Shown piece after piece: positions 63,130 through 64,000 of a DNA stretch of 64,000 nt. Where the stretch lies: NCBI GenBank assembly GCA_001566295.1, contig KQ964268.1, positions 62,001 through 126,000 of the forward strand, written 5' to 3'. Every line of letters starts with the position of its first letter. Position 1 is the first letter of the stretch. The notes under the pieces were generated by a model. It ran no database searches, was not told where the DNA came from, and saw only the letters and a program-made list of their open reading frames with translations. The translations under genes and the position numbers were made by a program. This DNA comes from Microdochium bolleyi. Taxonomy: Eukaryota; Ascomycota; Sordariomycetes; Xylariales; Microdochiaceae.

Positions 63130-64000
63130 ATGTTCGATGCCATACGGCGCCTCCTGGGTGGCTCCGATAGCCAGGGGCGACATGGCCACGATGGCAACGT
63201 GGTCTACTACCCCGTCAGCATCTACGACGAGATGCCGGCAGTCTCCGACTCTACGCCTGCCGTGCTGATGCGCTTCGACGACGTGCTCGACGCCACCAAG
63301 CTTCGCGACGGCCTTGTGCGCCTGCTGGACATCGGGGACTGGCGCAAGCTCCGTGGCCGCTTTGTCCGCAACCCTGCGACAGGGCGCGTGCAGATGCACG
63401 TCGCCGTGACGAGCGCCAACGCAGATTCCGACAGCGAGAGCCAGTCCGAGGCGGAGCCGATCACGTACTCGCACATCCAGTACGACGTCAGCCTCGCGGA
63501 GCACCCGCTCGCCGCGCAGCTGCCCGTCGTCGAGCAGCAGCTCCAGCTCCAGCGCGGCCTGGGCCACTTTGCCGAGTTCTGCTATGCAGCTGGCGCGCCG
63601 GCCAAGATGGGCGACTATATCCACACGGGCAAGCCGCCCGTGAGCTTGCGCGTCACATCGTTCCTGGACGCCACGCTCGTCAGCGTGACGTGGTCCCACG
63701 TGCTCATGGACGGCGTGGCGTTCCAGCGCATGATGGAGTCGTGGTGTCTCGTGCTGGCCGGCAGGGAGGACGAGGTTCGTGCGGTGGGCTGCCCCTTTAC
63801 GGATCCGCTGCAGACGCTGTGGGAAGAGGACGGCGAAGGTGGTGTTGTCTCGGCGAGGAGCAAGGGTCACGCCGCGGAGAAGGAAGCGGATAAGGAGAGC
63901 TATGCGAGAAGGCAAGCAGTCGCCGCGATCCCTGTCGAGCGCTACGTCTGGGCCGACAGGATCATCACTGGCTGGAAGTTCATCGTCTTTGCCGTCCAGA
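63130..64000 (+). CDS. BAHD/PF02458-type acyltransferase, 3' end beyond window
   Basis: Open from the ATG at 63130 (reading MFDAIRRLL) to the window end, 290 codons without intron or stop. The catalytic motif H-V-L-M-D-G (His190, Asp194, Gly195) within VTWSHVLMDGVAFQRMMESW is the HXXXDG site of CoA-dependent acyltransferases. N-terminal features (VYYPVSIYDEM, LVRLLDIGDWRKLRGRFVRN) match fungal transferase-family proteins that acylate secondary metabolites, such as trichothecene-type O-acetyltransferases. The C-terminal DFGWG-like motif would be outside the window. The Ser/Glu-rich stretch at 97-110 and the region 228-262 are variable loops. Confidence 0.88.
   Translation, partial: MFDAIRRLLGGSDSQGRHGHDGNVVYYPVSIYDEMPAVSDSTPAVLMRFDDVLDATKLRDGLVRLLDIGDWRKLRGRFVRNPATGRVQMHVAVTSANADSDSESQSEAEPITYSHIQYDVSLAEHPLAAQLPVVEQQLQLQRGLGHFAEFCYAAGAPAKMGDYIHTGKPPVSLRVTSFLDATLVSVTWSHVLMDGVAFQRMMESWCLVLAGREDEVRAVGCPFTDPLQTLWEEDGEGGVVSARSKGHAAEKEADKESYARRQAVAAIPVERYVWADRIITGWKFIVFAVQ

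Noticed and set aside
62851..63915. A 354-codon minus-strand frame over the acyltransferase
   Set aside because: Antisense to the gene with the HXXXDG motif and running into its promoter.

Overview
The window is nuclear DNA of a filamentous ascomycete (Pezizomycotina, probably Sordariomycetes). Genes are GC-rich at third codon positions. Introns are short (mostly 50-90 nt) with GTAAGT-like donors, CTAAC branch points and YAG acceptors. Typical fungal families are present: AA9 LPMO, Zn2Cys6 regulator, NACHT receptor, Pth11-like receptor, sugar MFS carriers and a NmrA-like protein. Splice sites below were read by eye and checked by phase and family conservation. I found no rRNA, tRNA or CRISPR array.

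Left part (1-16 kb). A minus-strand gene runs off the left edge and fuses a fumarylacetoacetate-hydrolase (FAH) domain to an alpha/beta-hydrolase whose nucleophile serine reads as glycine. Next come a class 3 lipase and a nucleoside-phosphorylase/NACHT receptor cut by a stop at the start of its ankyrin repeats. Then follow a membrane protein with a cysteine-rich C-terminus, a TXNDC17-like thioredoxin, and two mitochondrial genes side by side: the 23-kDa Fe-S subunit of complex I and the acyl carrier protein, which is also a complex I subunit.

Middle (16-46 kb). Two paralogous six-cysteine secreted proteins lie about 8 kb apart, with a sugar carrier and a decayed Pth11-like receptor between them. 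Both appear to carry the same rare GC-AG leader intron. A 3-isopropylmalate dehydrogenase and an SDR are divergent around a Leu3-type CCGGNNCCGG site. Then come an eight-exon AA9 LPMO, a small coiled-coil-like protein, a decayed enoyl-reductase/SDR pair, a probably GPI-anchored M43 metalloprotease, a decayed F-box-associated-type gene, and a divergent GH3 beta-glucosidase/MFS carrier pair with CreA-type motifs in its promoter.

Right part (46-64 kb). This holds a Zn2Cys6 regulator, a divergent NmrA-like/P450 pair separated by an N gap in a C run, a decayed Tc1/mariner element inserted in an older coding remnant, and a transcription-factor remnant. After these come a secreted SnoaL-like protein, an intact enoyl reductase, a CocE/NonD-type hydrolase and the start of an HXXXDG acyltransferase. 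The set looks like tailoring genes of a secondary-metabolite locus, but no backbone synthase lies inside the window.
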